NCBI RefSeq assembly: GCF_001573155.1
Contig: NZ_JRWG01000002.1
Coordinates: forward strand, 1-64,000
Reading direction: 5' to 3'
DNA: 64,000 nt
DNA from: Aequorivita aquimaris
GTDB lineage: Bacteria > Bacteroidota > Bacteroidia > Flavobacteriales > Flavobacteriaceae
Under the pieces are notes generated by a model, which was given only the letters and a program-made list of their open reading frames with translations, had not been told where the DNA came from and ran no database searches. Every line of letters begins with the position of its first letter. Within the stretch, counting starts at the first letter, position 1. Below are positions 44,399-54,222 of the stretch, piece by piece. The position numbers were made by a program, and so were the translations under genes.

Positions 44399-46198
44399 TT
44401 AGTTTTTATTTTTTAGAATTAGTGCCTGTCCTGCCCAATCATCACGCTTGGCTCTTCCAGGGAATTCACTAATTATCTCGTCCAATAAATCGTATTCGCG
44501 GTCCGTCATCCGGCTTACTTGCTCGAAAGTAAAAATACCCAATTGATGAAGTTTTTGCTCCATCACAGGGCCAACTCCGCTTATCTTTTTAAGATCGTCT
44601 TGTGTTTGGGTTGCGGGATCAAATGTGCCGATACCGCTAAGCAGGTTATCAATTTTGCCTCTATTGGCTTCATAATCTACTTGGTTGTTTTCTGTTTCTT
44701 CATCAAGGTCATTAAATGAAGAATCAAAATTTTTATCTTCAACGTTGGCTGAAGGTCCTGCATCGGCAGGATAAGGTTCTACAGTTTGCACGTGGCTGTG
44801 ATCATCACCGTGTACAGCACGCAATTTCTTAAATGATTCACCAGAAGATTTCAAAATTGTTTTTACTTCAGCCTGAGCAATCACTGGGAAAGTTCGGGCG
44901 TACAGTAGGAAAAGAACAAAGAAGAATCCAATGGTTCCCATAAATGTTCCGATATCTACAAATGTAGGTTGAAACATCGTCCATGATGAGGTCAATCTGT
45001 CTTTACTCAAATCAATAACAATAATGTCAAAACGCTCAAACCACATACCGATGTTAATAATCAATGCAACAATGAACGTCCAAACAATATTTCTTCTTAA
45101 TTTCTTTACCCAAAGCGTTAGCGGCACAATAAGGTTACAGATTATAAGTGCCCAGAATGCCCACCAATATGGTCCAGTTGCGGCACCAAAAGATAAATAG
45201 GCGTAATTTTCATAAGGAACTCCAGAATACCAAGCAATAAAATATTCTATAATATATGCTGTGGTTACAATTCCACCAGTAAGTAAGATTACCTTGTTCA
45301 TATACTCAATATGAAGAATTGTAATATAAGCTTCAAGGTTTGATACTTTACGCATAATAATCAAAAGTGTCTGCACCATTGCAAAACCTGAAAATATTGC
45401 TCCAGCAACAAAGTAAGGCGGATAGATGGTACTGTGCCATCCGGGAACTACCGAAGTAGCAAAGTCAAAAGATACAATTGTATGTACCGAAAGTACCAGC
45501 GGCGTGGCCAAACCTGCCAAAACAAGTGATACTTCTTCAAAACGTTGCCAGTCTTTTACACGGCCACTCCATCCAAAACTAAGGATGCCATATATTTTTT
45601 TCTGAAATGGGCTTGTAGTCCTGTCGCGGATCATAGCAAAATCAGGAAGCAATCCTGTCCACCAGAATACAAGTGATACCGAAAGATACGTTGAAATAGC
45701 AAATACGTCCCAAAGCAACGGTGAGTTGAAGTTTACCCAAAGTGACCCAAATTGGTTTGGAATAGGAAGTACCCAATACGCCAACCATGGTCGACCCATG
45801 TGAATAATAGGGAATAAACCTGCTTGTACTACCGCAAAAATGGTCATCGCTTCTGCAGAGCGGTTAACAGCCATTCTCCATTTTTGACGGAAAAGTAGTA
45901 ATACCGCCGAAATAAGTGTTCCAGCATGACCAATACCTACCCACCAAACAAAGTTTGTGATATCCCAAGCCCAACCAATGGTTTTGTTCAATCCCCAGAC
46001 CCCAATTCCGGTTGAGACTGTATAAATAATACAACCCAATCCCCATAAAAATGCTATCAAGGCAATGGTAAAAACAATCCACCAAGATTTATTGGCCTTT
46101 CCCAGAACGGGCGCCCCAACATCTACACTGATGTCATGATAGGACTTCTCTCCCAGAACCAACGGCTCTCTAATAGGTGCTTCGTAGTGTGACGACAT
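44399..46198 (-). CDS. actC: Alternative Complex III subunit ActC (NrfD family) with C-terminal helix-hairpin-helix extension
   Basis: A 599-residue protein. Residues ~1-449 are the NrfD-like quinol-interacting membrane subunit with about ten helices (WWVGIGHAGTLISAVLLL; the FERFDIIVIDLS block). Residues 450-599 are an extra soluble part: a His-containing stretch (HGDDHSH), an acidic linker and, at 534-599, a helix-hairpin-helix-like domain (KKISGVGPVMEQKLHQLGI ... FPGRAKRDDWAGQA). ActC normally ends near the NrfD core, so this fusion is unusual. It is 35 nt after actB. Confidence 0.93.
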   Translation of the reverse strand: MSSHYEAPIREPLVLGEKSYHDISVDVGAPVLGKANKSWWIVFTIALIAFLWGLGCIIYTVSTGIGVWGLNKTIGWAWDITNFVWWVGIGHAGTLISAVLLLFRQKWRMAVNRSAEAMTIFAVVQAGLFPIIHMGRPWLAYWVLPIPNQFGSLWVNFNSPLLWDVFAISTYLSVSLVFWWTGLLPDFAMIRDRTTSPFQKKIYGILSFGWSGRVKDWQRFEEVSLVLAGLATPLVLSVHTIVSFDFATSVVPGWHSTIYPPYFVAGAIFSGFAMVQTLLIIMRKVSNLEAYITILHIEYMNKVILLTGGIVTTAYIIEYFIAWYSGVPYENYAYLSFGAATGPYWWAFWALIICNLIVPLTLWVKKLRRNIVWTFIVALIINIGMWFERFDIIVIDLSKDRLTSSWTMFQPTFVDIGTFMGTIGFFFVLFLLYARTFPVIAQAEVKTILKSSGESFKKLRAVHGDDHSHVQTVEPYPADAGPSANVEDKNFDSSFNDLDEETENNQVDYEANRGKIDNLLSGIGTFDPATQTQDDLKKISGVGPVMEQKLHQLGIFTFEQVSRMTDREYDLLDEIISEFPGRAKRDDWAGQALILKNKN

Positions 46199-46233
46199 AT
46201 TTAATTCTTAAATAATTGGTTTTTTATTAATTT

Positions 46234-49200
46234 TTATGCTTCTGAAGTGTTTTTGACAATTGCCTGATAGAAAACATTTGGCTTTGTACCTACATTTTCT
46301 AAGAGGTGGTACATGCGGTCATTTCCTTTAAGTTTTAATACTTCAGAATCTTTATCATTTACATCCCCAAATACCATGGCGCCGGTTTCACAAGCGTTGG
46401 AACAAGCTGTTTGGAACTCACCGTCTTTCACAGGTCTTCCGTCACGTTTTGCATCGAGTATAGTTTTTTGGGTCATTTGGATACAAAGCGAACATTTTTC
46501 CATAACTCCTCGAGAACGAACGTTCACATCTGGGTTAAGAACCATGCGCCCTAGATCGTTATTCATATTGTAATCAAACTCATCGTTCTCAGCATATAAG
46601 AACCAGTTGAATCGACGAACCTTATATGGACAGTTGTTCGCACAATAGCGCGTACCCACACAACGGTTGTATGCCATTTGATTCTGCCCTTGACGACCAT
46701 GTGATGTTGCCGCAACTGGACAAACGGTTTCACATGGGGCGTGATTACAGTGCTGGCACATTACAGGTTGAAATGCCACCTGTGGATTCTCATAAGCAGG
46801 AACTTCAACTACCTTATAGGTATCGAATGCAGGTAGGTTTTCAAGGGTTTCAATTTCTTCTTTGAAAGTTTCTCCAGCAGAATAATATCTATCAATACGC
46901 AACCAGTGCATATCGCGGAATTTTCTCACTTCTTCTTTACCCACCACGGGAACATTGTTTTCAGCGTGACAAGCAATAACACAGGCACCACATCCGGTAC
47001 AGGCATTCAAATCGATGGAAAGATTAAAGTGATGGCCCACCGTATCCTCAAAGGGGCTCCAAATATCAGCTTTTTTATCACGGACCGAAATAGGACTGTG
47101 ATCGTAATCCGTCACGGGAATGGAATTCCACAGCGATTTATCCTTTGTATTGAAAATTTCAAGGGTGGTTTCCTTGATAATATCCTCACTACGTCCGGCC
47201 ATGGTGCTTTGCAGCTGTACACAAGCAAACTCGTGCATACCGCTAGCCTTTTCAATAGTTACTTTTTGAATATTGGAGAAGTTCTGATATAAAGGATAAG
47301 CGTTTACACCTGTTTGCATCTCCTCTTGAATTGCAGCTTTTTTACCATAACCTAAAGCCAAACCAACAGAGCCTTTGGCTTGTCCTGGCTGAATAATTAC
47401 AGGAACGTTTTCTACTACAACATTGCCAAGTTTAATATTTACATAGCTACCGTTTAAAGCCCCATTGGAAACATGTTCATTAACAAGATCTAAAGCTTCT
47501 GCGTCTGCAGCAGAAACAGTAAGATAATTGTCCCAAGACGCTCTTGTAATTGGATCTGGCAATTCCTGCAACCAAGGGTTGTTTGCTTGTTGACCATCTC
47601 CTAACCCAATTGAAGTATAGAGAGTAAGGTCATACCCCCCTTCTTGCGAAAGGAATGATAGTGCACCGTTTGAAGTACTCTCTTCTATTACACCAGCTCC
47701 TTCTGTAGCGACATTTGCTTGCTCCATTGTCATTTCAGCATCACTGGCAACAAACCCATCGTGAAGTGCTTGGCTCCAAGAACCCCCTGCTAAAACAGAG
47801 CTAGTCCAAGTTTCTTTTAAGTATTCGTAATAATTTTGTGTATTACCGGTCCACTGCAAAATACTATCTTGAAATTGTCGTGTATTGAACAATGGACGGA
47901 TAGTTGGTTGAGTAAGACTATAAGTTCCTTTTTTAATTTGTGCATCACCCCAAGACTCTAAATAATGTGGCGTTGCGGCAACCATTTTTGCTAAAGAGGC
48001 AGTTGCATCTTGCTTCATAGCAAATGCAAGGCTCATTTCTAACTTTTGGTAACCTTCTGCAAATTCTGTTGCGTTTGGCAATGAATAAACAGGATCAACC
48101 CCTACAGTGATTAAACCTTTGATGCTTCCGGAAATTACGCCATTCACCACACTCATTACTTCGCTATTGCTTGCCTGTCTGGTAAGCAATGGCTTGTTTA
48201 TATCTATTGCTTCACTATTAGCATTAAAATTTAAAGCTAGTGTTTGAGATGCAACGTCTGGTAAATTTGTAACCAACAAAGCTTTGCTTCCCGCTTTCTG
48301 GAGTTGTGCTTTAGCCTTAGCAACTGCATCTGCAATATTTGCGGGCAAGCCTGAAGCACTTCCACCGGTCAATGCTTTTAAAATTTCTACTTGTTGAGAA
48401 GGTGTGGCAGGCACGCGTTTGTCAGCTTTTCCACCAGTAAGTGTCAAGTTAGCCTCAAACTGAATATGGCGCGACATTTTTCCGTTTTTCGGAATACGCC
48501 CTTGCGCATAGCCTTTACTATAGCTTCCACCCTGCCAATCTCCTAAGAAATCTGCCCCAACGGAAACAATCACTTCAGCTTTTGAAAAATCGTAATCTGG
48601 CAGCGCTCTGGTTCCGTATTTATTCTGAAAAGCATCCAAAGCTCCTGAACAAGAAACTGCATCATAAACAATGTGACGTATATTTGGATATTTGGCAGTG
48701 AATTCAGAAATTAATTTTGAAGTTGAAGGACTGGCGAAAGTTTGTGTAAGCAACACAATGTCTTTGCCTGCCATTTCGTTCATTTTCTGAGCAACAGCTG
48801 TATCAAATTCTGGCCATGTAACAGCAGCACCATCTAGCATTGGCCCTGTCAATCTGTTTTTATCGTACAATGAAAGTACCGAAGCATGCACTCTTGCATT
48901 TGCGCTTCCTCCATTTACTGCTAAATCATTTCTTTCAATCTTGATGGGACGTCCTTCGCGAGTTTTCACCAAAACATTGGCAAAATCAAAGCCATCGGCC
49001 ATTGTAGAAGCATAATAATTTGCCACTCCCGGAACAATTTCATCGGGCTGAACTACGTACGGGATAGATTTAACTACAGGACCTTCACAAGCCGCCAGAG
49101 TTGCAGCTGCTGTAGTAAAACCTACATACTTTAAAAAATCACGACGCGTAGTTGAAGAAGATTCCAATGCTTTCTTATCGCCAAGAAACTCGTCTGTAGG

Positions 49201-49299
49201 TATTTCGGTTACAAACTCATTGTCCTGTAGCGCCTTCACAATTGTGCTGTCTTCTTTCAGCTCTTCAACACTTTTCCAGTATTTCTTGTTTGATGCCAT
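46234..49299 (-). CDS. actB: Alternative Complex III subunit ActB (molybdopterin-like plus iron-sulphur domains)
   Basis: A 1,021-residue protein. It has a twin-arginine-like signal (R52-R53 in TTRRDFLKYVG, then LAAC with Cys71, possibly lipidated), a molybdopterin-oxidoreductase-like domain without visible cofactor ligands (~80-720), and a four-cluster ferredoxin domain (~755-990) with CTGCGACVIAC, CQHCNHAPCETVCP, CVGTRYCANNCPY, CSLCIQMTQ and CSNACE. It carries electrons from quinol in the periplasmic head of the complex. Confidence 0.95.
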   Translation of the reverse strand: MASNKKYWKSVEELKEDSTIVKALQDNEFVTEIPTDEFLGDKKALESSSTTRRDFLKYVGFTTAAATLAACEGPVVKSIPYVVQPDEIVPGVANYYASTMADGFDFANVLVKTREGRPIKIERNDLAVNGGSANARVHASVLSLYDKNRLTGPMLDGAAVTWPEFDTAVAQKMNEMAGKDIVLLTQTFASPSTSKLISEFTAKYPNIRHIVYDAVSCSGALDAFQNKYGTRALPDYDFSKAEVIVSVGADFLGDWQGGSYSKGYAQGRIPKNGKMSRHIQFEANLTLTGGKADKRVPATPSQQVEILKALTGGSASGLPANIADAVAKAKAQLQKAGSKALLVTNLPDVASQTLALNFNANSEAIDINKPLLTRQASNSEVMSVVNGVISGSIKGLITVGVDPVYSLPNATEFAEGYQKLEMSLAFAMKQDATASLAKMVAATPHYLESWGDAQIKKGTYSLTQPTIRPLFNTRQFQDSILQWTGNTQNYYEYLKETWTSSVLAGGSWSQALHDGFVASDAEMTMEQANVATEGAGVIEESTSNGALSFLSQEGGYDLTLYTSIGLGDGQQANNPWLQELPDPITRASWDNYLTVSAADAEALDLVNEHVSNGALNGSYVNIKLGNVVVENVPVIIQPGQAKGSVGLALGYGKKAAIQEEMQTGVNAYPLYQNFSNIQKVTIEKASGMHEFACVQLQSTMAGRSEDIIKETTLEIFNTKDKSLWNSIPVTDYDHSPISVRDKKADIWSPFEDTVGHHFNLSIDLNACTGCGACVIACHAENNVPVVGKEEVRKFRDMHWLRIDRYYSAGETFKEEIETLENLPAFDTYKVVEVPAYENPQVAFQPVMCQHCNHAPCETVCPVAATSHGRQGQNQMAYNRCVGTRYCANNCPYKVRRFNWFLYAENDEFDYNMNNDLGRMVLNPDVNVRSRGVMEKCSLCIQMTQKTILDAKRDGRPVKDGEFQTACSNACETGAMVFGDVNDKDSEVLKLKGNDRMYHLLENVGTKPNVFYQAIVKNTSEA

Positions 49300-49331
49300 A
49301 TTGCTATCTGTAATTTTCCTTTAAAATTTTA

Positions 49332-50666
49332 TTAATAATGACATTTTCCGCATTCCAATCCACCCATTTCAGCGATTGTTAGTTTCTCAACACCATATTT
49401 CTTGGAAAGCTCTTCGTGTATCTTGGCATAATATTCATTGGTCGCCAAGTTTACATTAGTTTCTCGGTGACAATTAATACACCATCCCATTGTGAGTGGC
49501 GCAAATTGTTCAACAATTTCCATTTCTTGAATTTCTCCGTGACAGGTCTGGCAAGCAATGCCGGCCACTGTTACGTGCTGCGAGTGATTAAAATATGCGA
49601 AATCTGGCAAATTATGGATACGAACCCATTTAACAGGCTCTGTCTTACCTGTATACTTTTGCTCAGCAGGATCCCAACCTACGGCCTTATACAGCTTTGC
49701 AATCTCGCCATCGTAGAATTCTTTTGAATACTCTTCCGTAGCTGTTTCCGGGGCAACTTCTGAAATATTTTTGTGACAGTTCATACAAACGTTCAAGGAA
49801 GGAATTCCCGAATGTTTACTTTTTCTTGCGGAACTGTGGCAGAAATTACAATCTATCTGATTATCGCCTGCGTGAATTTTATGTGAATAGTGTATAGGCT
49901 GAACCGGAGCATATCCTTGGTCTACGCCTACTTGCATCATATAGCCATATGCGAAATACCCTGCGGAAAGCAATAGGAATATTGAAAAGACCAACACTAA
50001 AAATTGGTTTTGAACAAAAGCCTTCCAAATCGGGGTACGTTTTTCTTTTTCTTCATATACCACCCCATTTGCCTCAGCAATTCTTTTCAATGTATTGGTA
50101 ACCAAGAACAGCATAATAACCAGTAACAAGAAAATAAGTGCTAGAGCAGCAATTATTATTGAATTAGATACAGAACCCCCGTCATTACCAGCATTTGAAG
50201 TTGCTGTTTCACCTCCTGCTACAGCCACGGGTTCAGCTTTTGGCTGATCGGTATAGGCAAGAATATTGTCAATATCTGTTTCAGATAGCGCAGGGAACGC
50301 GGTCATTACAGCTTTATTATTTTCTTCAAAAAGTTTTACCGCCTGAGCATCTCCAGCGGCAATAAGAGCCTGGCTATTTTGGATCCATTTGTAAAGCCAG
50401 TCTCGATCAAACTTTTCACCAACACCTCTAAGCGCCGGGCCAACTGCTTTTTTATCCAATTTATGGCAAGCAGCACAATTGGCTTTAAACAAAGCCTCGC
50501 CTGCGGCAGCATCACCACCAGCACCAGCAGCAACATCCGCAGAAGCTTCAGTTGGAGTCTCAGCAGGAGCATCCTGGGAATATAGAGTAGTTGAAAAAGT
50601 TAGTAAAAACACTAACAAAAGAAGTGCAAATTTTGAGCGTAGATGTATAAAATTCACCTTTTTCAT
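49332..50666 (-). CDS. actA: Alternative Complex III multihaem cytochrome c subunit ActA, with N-terminal monohaem domain
   Basis: A 444-residue protein: signal peptide (~1-31), an N-terminal cytochrome c domain with CAACH (64-68) and axial Met region, a Gly/Ala/Thr linker, a membrane helix (~170-190), a second helix (~220-243) and a C-terminal pentahaem part with CNFCH, CMNCH, CQTCH, CINCH and CGKCH, the last two residues before the end. Six haem motifs in all. It heads actABCDEF-coxBA and feeds electrons through the complex. Confidence 0.93.
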   Translation of the reverse strand: MKKVNFIHLRSKFALLLLVFLLTFSTTLYSQDAPAETPTEASADVAAGAGGDAAAGEALFKANCAACHKLDKKAVGPALRGVGEKFDRDWLYKWIQNSQALIAAGDAQAVKLFEENNKAVMTAFPALSETDIDNILAYTDQPKAEPVAVAGGETATSNAGNDGGSVSNSIIIAALALIFLLLVIMLFLVTNTLKRIAEANGVVYEEKEKRTPIWKAFVQNQFLVLVFSIFLLLSAGYFAYGYMMQVGVDQGYAPVQPIHYSHKIHAGDNQIDCNFCHSSARKSKHSGIPSLNVCMNCHKNISEVAPETATEEYSKEFYDGEIAKLYKAVGWDPAEQKYTGKTEPVKWVRIHNLPDFAYFNHSQHVTVAGIACQTCHGEIQEMEIVEQFAPLTMGWCINCHRETNVNLATNEYYAKIHEELSKKYGVEKLTIAEMGGLECGKCHY

Positions 50667-50849
50667 CTGTTGATTATATAGTTTTTTATTGATCAGATGG
50701 AATTTGCAAAAAAGTTATTTCGGCTGGTTTCGAAACTTCTTATTGTGCCCATTTCATACTAATGATTAAATTACGGTCGATGGTTTGGTACAGAAATAGT
50801 TAGGAACGAATGTAATTCTATTGCTAATCCTAAACCACAAATAAAGCAG

Positions 50850-50857
50850 CAAAAGTA
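50850..50857 (-). promoter_or_regulatory. Candidate -7 box of the act-cox operon
   Basis: TACTTTTG on the minus strand, a full match. The nearest TTG upstream is 25 bp away (50885-50883), longer than the 20 bp of the ctaB and sco promoters. Confidence 0.4.
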
Positions 50858-50955
50858 CATTATAAAGTCGATTTTGAAAATGCAAACAAAGTGTTAACTA
50901 TTAATTTATATTTGTTCTAAATAATATTTTGAGGACATACACAGTTATTAAGTTT

Positions 50956-50963
50956 TACCTTTG
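50956..50963 (+). promoter_or_regulatory. Candidate -7 box of the SPOR gene
   Basis: TACCTTTG followed by CAC, 19 nt before the ATG at 50983. A TTG lies 24 bp upstream at 50929-50931. Confidence 0.5.
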
Positions 50964-50982
50964 CACTTAAAGAAATAAGCAG

Positions 50983-51378
50983 ATGAATTTACAAACCTAT
51001 TCCAAAATAATTATTGCCAGCATATTAATGAGCTTCTATTGCGGCAAAAGCTTTGGGCAAAGTGCCTCATTAAACATAAATACAGATCCAAAAATAACCC
51101 AACTCCTGGAACTGAAAAAAGATTTGGAAAAGGAAAATAAGCTTTCTGATGGTTATACCATCCAGCTATATTATGGCGAACTGGACAAAGCGAACCAAAT
51201 TTTAAGAAAGTACAGGGGCAGCTATGGCAACTGGCCCGCCTCTATTGAATACGAAACCCCCAACTATAAGGTCTGGGCCGGAAATTTTGCATCGCGAATA
51301 GAAGCCGAAAGAGCCCTTATAGCAATTCAGAAAAGCTTTTCTTCGGCGTTTATACTAAAACCCGAAAGAAGAAAATAA
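50983..51378 (+). CDS. Exported SPOR domain protein
   Basis: A 131-residue protein: signal peptide (~1-25, ending SFGQ), a short Lys/Glu linker (~38-55) and a C-terminal SPOR domain (~56-128; GYTIQLYYGE, ANQILRKYRG, YKVWAGNFASRIEAERALIAIQ). SPOR domains bind peptidoglycan lacking stem peptides, often at the septum. It is the whole of its transcript and converges on infB. Confidence 0.88.
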   Translation: MNLQTYSKIIIASILMSFYCGKSFGQSASLNINTDPKITQLLELKKDLEKENKLSDGYTIQLYYGELDKANQILRKYRGSYGNWPASIEYETPNYKVWAGNFASRIEAERALIAIQKSFSSAFILKPERRK

Positions 51379-51380
51379 AA

Positions 51381-51408
51381 ACGCCCTGAAAAATAATTTT
51401 CAAGGCGT
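51381..51408 (-). terminator. Terminator after infB (shared with the SPOR gene)
   Basis: A 12-bp stem with one mismatch, ACGCCCTGAAAA (51381-51392) and TTTTCAAGGCGT (51397-51408). The minus-strand exit reads TTTTTATTTT, so it fits infB best; it begins 3 nt after the SPOR stop on the other strand. Confidence 0.65.
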
Positions 51409-51432
51409 CCTACAAATTATTTGATTTTTGAA

Positions 51433-54162
51433 TTATTTCAGCTTTTTCTTCACAGCAACTTCCTGGAAGGCTTCAATAACATCATTCTCATAAATGTCGT
51501 TGTAATTTTTAATCTGAATACCGCAATCATATCCTTTTGAAACTTCCTTCACATCATCCTTGAATCGTTTCAAAGAAGCCAGTTCGCCAGTATAGACTAC
51601 TACTCCCTCACGAATAAGACGGATGCCAGAGTTTCTGAATATTTTTCCGGTTAATACCATACATCCAGCAATAGTTCCCACTTTCGATATTTTGAAAGTT
51701 TCGCGTATTTCTGCCGTACCTGTTATTTCCTCTTTCATTTCTGGAGAGAGCATACCTTCCATCGCATCTTTCACATCGTTGATTGCGTCGTAAATGATGG
51801 AGTAGGTTCGGATATCTATTTCTTCCTTATCTGCAATTTGGCGCGCGTTGCCCATAGGACGAACGTTAAAGCCTATAATGATTGCATCAGAGGCCGAAGC
51901 AAGAAGCACGTCACTTTCAGTAATTGGTCCAACTGCTTTATGGATTATATTAACTTGGATTTCTTCAGTAGAAAGCTTTTGGAACGAATCCGTCAATGCT
52001 TCCACAGAACCGTCCACGTCTCCTTTAAGAATAATGTTCAATTCCTTGAAATCACCTAGAGCGATACGTCTTCCGATTTCATCCAGTGTAATATGGCGCT
52101 GTGTTCTAACGGATTGCTCTCGCTGTAATTGGGTTCGTTTGGTGGCGATTGTTTTTGCTTCACGCTCATCTTCGAACACGTTGAATTTATCACCAGCTTG
52201 AGGCGCACCATCCAGACCCAGTACAGAAACTGGAGTAGATGGACCGGCTTCCTTAACGTTATTTCCCCGTTCATCCTGCATCGCCTTCACCTTTCCGCTG
52301 TGCTGGCCTGCCAGAACGTAGTCGCCTACTCTTAATGTTCCGCCCTGTACGAGTACCGTAGAAACGTACCCACGGCCTTTGTCTAGAAAGGCTTCCACAA
52401 CCGTACCATTTGCCTGACGATTTGGGTTTGCGGTCAATTCAAGCAACTCGGCTTCCAACAATACTTTTTCAAGTAATTCTTTTACTCCTGTTCCTGTTTT
52501 CGCAGAAATATCCTGCGATTGAATTTTTCCACCCCAGTCCTCTACCAAAAGGTTTAATTGTGCCAATCCTTCCTTAATTTTTTCAGGATTTGCGGTAGGT
52601 TTATCTATTTTATTTATGGCAAACACTATTGGCACACCTGCCGCTTGTGCGTGGCTGATAGCCTCCTTGGTCTGTGGCATAATATCATCATCTGCCGCGA
52701 CCACAATAATTGCAAGGTCTGTAACCTGCGCTCCACGGGCCCGCATTGCAGTAAAGGCTTCGTGACCGGGAGTATCCAGAAATGATATTTTCTGTCCGCC
52801 ATCCAGTTCTACACCGTAGGCTCCAATATGTTGTGTAATTCCTCCGGATTCACCGGCAATCACATTTTCTTTTCGGATATAATCCAAAAGCGATGTTTTA
52901 CCGTGATCTACGTGACCCATTACCGTAACAATCGGCGCTCTTGGTTCCAGATCTTCGGGCGCATCGGTCTTCTGATCGATTGATTCTTCAATATCTGCGG
53001 TTACAAATTCTACTTCATAACCAAACTCGTCAGCAACAATACTTAAGGTTTCAGCATCCAGACGCTGGTTCATCGTAACCATCATTCCCAAACTCATACA
53101 GGCCGAAATAATCTTAGTAACGGGAACGTCCATCATTGTAGCCATTTCACTGGCGGTAACAAACTCCGTTACCTTGATAAGCTTGCTGTCTGCTTCCTGC
53201 TGTGCCAGTTCGTCCTCAGACTTTTGGCGGTGGGTGTCACGCTTTTCACGACGGTATTTTGCACCTTTCCCTTTGGAAGATTTTCCTTGAAGTTTTTCCA
53301 AGGTTTCGCGTACCTGCTTTTGTACTTCTTCCTCGCTAGGCTCCTCTTTTGGAGTGCTGCTTCGGCCCTTTCTGCCTGCGCCGCGATTATCCCTGAAATT
53401 ACTACCTCCACTTTTGGGAGTTTCCTTACTTATACGGCGTCTCTTGCCCTTTTTGTCTTTTTTATCGTCAGACTTGGCTTCTTTTTTCTTTTCGGGTTTT
53501 TTGAACTGGGTAAGATCTATCTTTTGGCCCGTAAAATTTGGCCCATCCAGTTTACGATATTGGGTTGTAACCGTATCAGACTCTTTCGAGGCTTCCTCTT
53601 TGGGCTCCTCTTTTTCAACTGGAGTTTCTATTGCTGAAGGTTTTTCTTCTTTTTTCTCCTTTTCTTCCTTAACAGGAGCAACTGGCTTGGTTTCTTCAGC
53701 TTCTTTCTTTTCTACCTTAGGCTTTTCAACTATAGGCTCCGGCTTGTCTTCTTTTTTGGCTTCAACAGGCTTCTCCTCAACTTTAGGCTCTTCCTTTTTA
53801 GGTTTTTTAGCATCTAGGTCAATTTTACCTACTTGCTTTGGGCCATCAAGCTTTGCCTCGGCTTTTATAACACGGGAAGATTCTTCTTTTTTCTGCTTTT
53901 CTTCCAGTTCGCGTTCGCGTTCCAAACGAAGTTCTTCTTTCTCCTTGCGTTTTTCCTCGCCCACTTCCTTGGAAGCTACTTTTTTACTTTTGTCGGTTTC
54001 AAACTCTTCAAAAAGAACTTCGTATTCTTCACCCGTTATTTTGGTATTGGGACTTGCGTCCACATCGAACCCCTTGGAACCCAAAAATTCCACGGCACGA
54101 TCCAACGAGATGTTGAACTCACGTAATACCTGACTTAGTCTTTTCGTTTTTACTTCAGCCAT
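51433..54162 (-). CDS. infB: Translation initiation factor IF-2
   Basis: A 909-residue IF-2. Residues ~1-330 are the long Lys/Glu/Pro-rich N-terminus typical of Bacteroidota, followed by an IF2-N module ([21 protein letters not shown]). The GTPase domain has G1 GHVDHGKT (416-423), G3 DTPGHEAF and G4 NKIDKP. The C-terminal half holds domains II-IV, which bind initiator tRNA. It directs fMet-tRNA to the 30S subunit. It is last in rimP-nusA-infB. Confidence 0.97.
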   Translation of the reverse strand: MAEVKTKRLSQVLREFNISLDRAVEFLGSKGFDVDASPNTKITGEEYEVLFEEFETDKSKKVASKEVGEEKRKEKEELRLERERELEEKQKKEESSRVIKAEAKLDGPKQVGKIDLDAKKPKKEEPKVEEKPVEAKKEDKPEPIVEKPKVEKKEAEETKPVAPVKEEKEKKEEKPSAIETPVEKEEPKEEASKESDTVTTQYRKLDGPNFTGQKIDLTQFKKPEKKKEAKSDDKKDKKGKRRRISKETPKSGGSNFRDNRGAGRKGRSSTPKEEPSEEEVQKQVRETLEKLQGKSSKGKGAKYRREKRDTHRQKSEDELAQQEADSKLIKVTEFVTASEMATMMDVPVTKIISACMSLGMMVTMNQRLDAETLSIVADEFGYEVEFVTADIEESIDQKTDAPEDLEPRAPIVTVMGHVDHGKTSLLDYIRKENVIAGESGGITQHIGAYGVELDGGQKISFLDTPGHEAFTAMRARGAQVTDLAIIVVAADDDIMPQTKEAISHAQAAGVPIVFAINKIDKPTANPEKIKEGLAQLNLLVEDWGGKIQSQDISAKTGTGVKELLEKVLLEAELLELTANPNRQANGTVVEAFLDKGRGYVSTVLVQGGTLRVGDYVLAGQHSGKVKAMQDERGNNVKEAGPSTPVSVLGLDGAPQAGDKFNVFEDEREAKTIATKRTQLQREQSVRTQRHITLDEIGRRIALGDFKELNIILKGDVDGSVEALTDSFQKLSTEEIQVNIIHKAVGPITESDVLLASASDAIIIGFNVRPMGNARQIADKEEIDIRTYSIIYDAINDVKDAMEGMLSPEMKEEITGTAEIRETFKISKVGTIAGCMVLTGKIFRNSGIRLIREGVVVYTGELASLKRFKDDVKEVSKGYDCGIQIKNYNDIYENDVIEAFQEVAVKKKLK

Positions 54163-54222
54163 AAATGCTTTTTCCTGTTTTGTCTTTTTAAAAAATTTGT
54201 ATAAAAGTAGTTAAAGTTTCAA

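Larger units (their letters stand above)
50667..50982. other. Intergenic control region between actA and the SPOR gene
   Basis: This 316-bp stretch holds only divergent promoters: a minus-strand box for the act operon at 50850-50857 and a plus-strand box for the SPOR gene at 50956-50963. The act mRNA would have a ~180-nt leader (50667-50845). I see no hairpin terminator, small ORF or RNA gene in it. Confidence 0.6.

Noticed and set aside
53354-54133. A plus-strand frame of 259 codons opposite infB
   Set aside because: It is Ser/Phe/Leu-rich low complexity, the mirror of the Lys/Glu-rich IF-2 N-terminus, with no motif.
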